This document shows positions 12,232 through 13,125 of a stretch of 13,125 nucleotides of DNA, one piece after another (positions within the stretch are counted from its first letter, which is position 1; the number at the start of each line of letters is the position of its first letter). The translations under genes and the position numbers were made by a program. This DNA is from Candidatus Aminicenantota bacterium (GTDB taxonomy: Bacteria > Acidobacteriota > Aminicenantia > Aminicenantales > Aminicenantaceae): assembly GCA_016926925.1 (NCBI GenBank), contig JAFGNQ010000285.1, positions 1 to 13,125 on the forward strand, written 5' to 3'. The notes below the pieces were generated by a model. That model did no database searches and was not told the origin of the DNA. It was given only the letters and a program-made list of their open reading frames with translations.

Positions 12232-12339
12232 ATGAAGCGCGAATCTCCAAAAGAAAGCTCTATGACTTTTATTGTTATTATGGCGGGGGTATCCGTTCTG
12301 CAAATGATTGATGAAAGGAGGATGTGGTGCGATCACTGA
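12232..12339 (+). CDS. 35-residue predicted membrane miniprotein overlapping the next gene
   Basis: This short frame starts at ATG 12232, preceded by AGAGGAAAG, a good Shine-Dalgarno at about 5-7 nt. It encodes a charged start (M-K-R-E-S-P-K-E-S-S), one hydrophobic stretch (M-T-F-I-V-I-M-A-G-V-S-V-L) and a polar end (D-E-R-R-M-W-C-D-H). Its stop (12337-12339) lies 13 nt inside the next gene, whose own GGAGG sits within this frame, so translation of the two may be coupled. No family is recognised. It could be a small membrane subunit of the downstream protein or a leader peptide. A chance frame is possible because it is so short. Confidence 0.45.
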   Translation: MKRESPKESSMTFIVIMAGVSVLQMIDERRMWCDH

Positions 12340-13118
12340 ATCTCAGTAGGTCTGAAAATATAGTCCTCGGATTCATCCTTGCTTTTTTGGCTTTTTTTGC
12401 TTCTTTGTTTGGATTGTTCGGACGCGTCTATCGCGATTCGGACTGGGCAGCTTCCCAGCTTAAAGGTCAAGATCTGGTTACGATCCTTGTTGCCTTTGTG
12501 CTTGTCGTGCTCCTTTTTTTTGATGCAGCGAAAACAGAGCTAATCCTGGCGGGATTGTTCGGATATTTGGCTTATACCTATGTGACCTATGTCTTCGGAC
12601 CGGAACTGAATCCTATGTTTCTGATATATATCGCCCTCATGTCGTTATCCGTATTTGCCTTGGTCCTCGTATTCCGGCAAATCGGTCGCTTGGAGGTTTC
12701 TCCTGTATCCGGGCGGATTTTCGTAGTGAGCAGCATCTACCTCATAGTCGTGGCCGTCATGCTATCAATTTTATGGCTGGCGGATATCATGGGAAATCTA
12801 AAAGGCAAGCCTTTCCTCCCCAATCCAACAGGTGAACCCTTGGTTACAGTCTACGCTCTCGATCTGGGGTTTGTTATTCCGGCTATGCTTTACGGTGCGA
12901 TTAATGTTTTAAGAAAGAAATTCTGGGGATATATCGTTGCAGGTGTTATGCTTGTGAAATCCACGACTTTGGGTTTCGCCCTGATGGCTATGGCTGTTAC
13001 CCTCTCTATCCGGGGACATGGATTGGATCTTTTTCTCGCCGTTTTCTGGAGCGTTCTGGGCCTCGTCGGCTTGGTGCTGTCGCTTTTTTTCCTGCGCGCC
13101 TTACCGATTAGGTCTTGA
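12327..13118 (+). CDS. Polytopic inner-membrane protein of unknown function (about eight helices)
   Basis: The product is 263 residues starting at GTG. A GTG at 12324 is also in frame, but GGAGG (12317-12321) is only two bases from it and five from the GTG at 12327, so the latter is preferred. Hydrophobic segments fall near 13-33, 50-66, 71-90, 97-116, 130-152, 172-190, 200-228 and 235-256. A hydrophilic loop, N-L-K-G-K-P-F-L-P-N-P-T-G-E-P, lies between helices five and six. 'VYALDLGFVIPAMLYGAINVLRKKFWGYIVAGVMLVKSTTLGFALMA' is the most family-like part; I have seen similar uncharacterised membrane proteins but cannot name a function. The start overlaps the 35-residue frame, so the two are likely translated together. 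Confidence 0.8.
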   Translation: MRSLNLSRSENIVLGFILAFLAFFASLFGLFGRVYRDSDWAASQLKGQDLVTILVAFVLVVLLFFDAAKTELILAGLFGYLAYTYVTYVFGPELNPMFLIYIALMSLSVFALVLVFRQIGRLEVSPVSGRIFVVSSIYLIVVAVMLSILWLADIMGNLKGKPFLPNPTGEPLVTVYALDLGFVIPAMLYGAINVLRKKFWGYIVAGVMLVKSTTLGFALMAMAVTLSIRGHGLDLFLAVFWSVLGLVGLVLSLFFLRALPIRS

Positions 13119-13125
13119 GACAAAA

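Noticed and set aside
12007..12336. Minus-strand frame of 109 codons
   Set aside because: It covers the divergent promoter region and overlaps the better-supported small membrane gene in another frame; its sequence is His/Arg/Asn-rich with no pattern.

Overview
The window is about 13.1 kb of bacterial chromosome with moderate GC. It carries secreted peptidases and hydrolases, an ECF sigma/anti-sigma stress cassette, TTG/GTG starts and strong GGAGG ribosome binding sites. The peptidase and methyltransferase families look like those I associate with Acidobacteriota-type lineages, including the uncultured Aminicenantia. That assignment is from memory of the families and is not proven here. No rRNA, tRNA, CRISPR array, phage gene or transposase was seen.

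Layout. (1) 1-1791, minus strand: the N-terminal two thirds of a PD-(D/E)XK nuclease fused to an XPD/DinG-type iron-sulfur helicase, cut by the left edge. (2) 1792-2094: intergenic, with a good promoter and a 12-bp palindrome at the predicted start site. (3) 2095-4098, plus strand: a cysteine-less AhpD/carboxymuconolactone decarboxylase-like protein, then two SAM methyltransferases that both begin with an export or anchor signal. (4) 3166-3225 and 4097-4188: two related hairpin-forming inverted-repeat elements. The second sits between the convergent methyltransferase and trmL genes and is probably a bidirectional terminator. (5) 4191-4685, minus: trmL, a tRNA wobble 2'-O-methyltransferase. A divergent promoter region with palindromes follows. 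(6) 4968-7277 and 7491-9125, plus: two separately promoted exported hydrolases, a CocE/X-Pro dipeptidyl-peptidase (S15) type enzyme and an M28 zinc peptidase. (7) 9351-11815, plus: a four-gene operon of ECF sigma factor, zinc-finger anti-sigma factor, membrane-anchored CnrX/Spy-like protein, and a secreted Spy-like protein ending in a long Arg-Gly-Tyr-Gly repeat tail. (8) 11920-12158, minus: a small membrane-protein gene that appears broken by an internal deletion. (9) 12232-13118, plus: a 35-residue predicted membrane miniprotein overlapping a gene for an eight-helix membrane protein.

How the parts may work together. The hydrolase pair fits extracellular or periplasmic peptide and ester catabolism. 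The sigma operon has the logic of CnrYXH-type envelope or metal sensing: cytoplasmic sigma, anti-sigma spanning the membrane, and periplasmic helical sensor. It adds an unusual repeat-tailed secreted partner. That operon is the best candidate in the window for a poorly described system.
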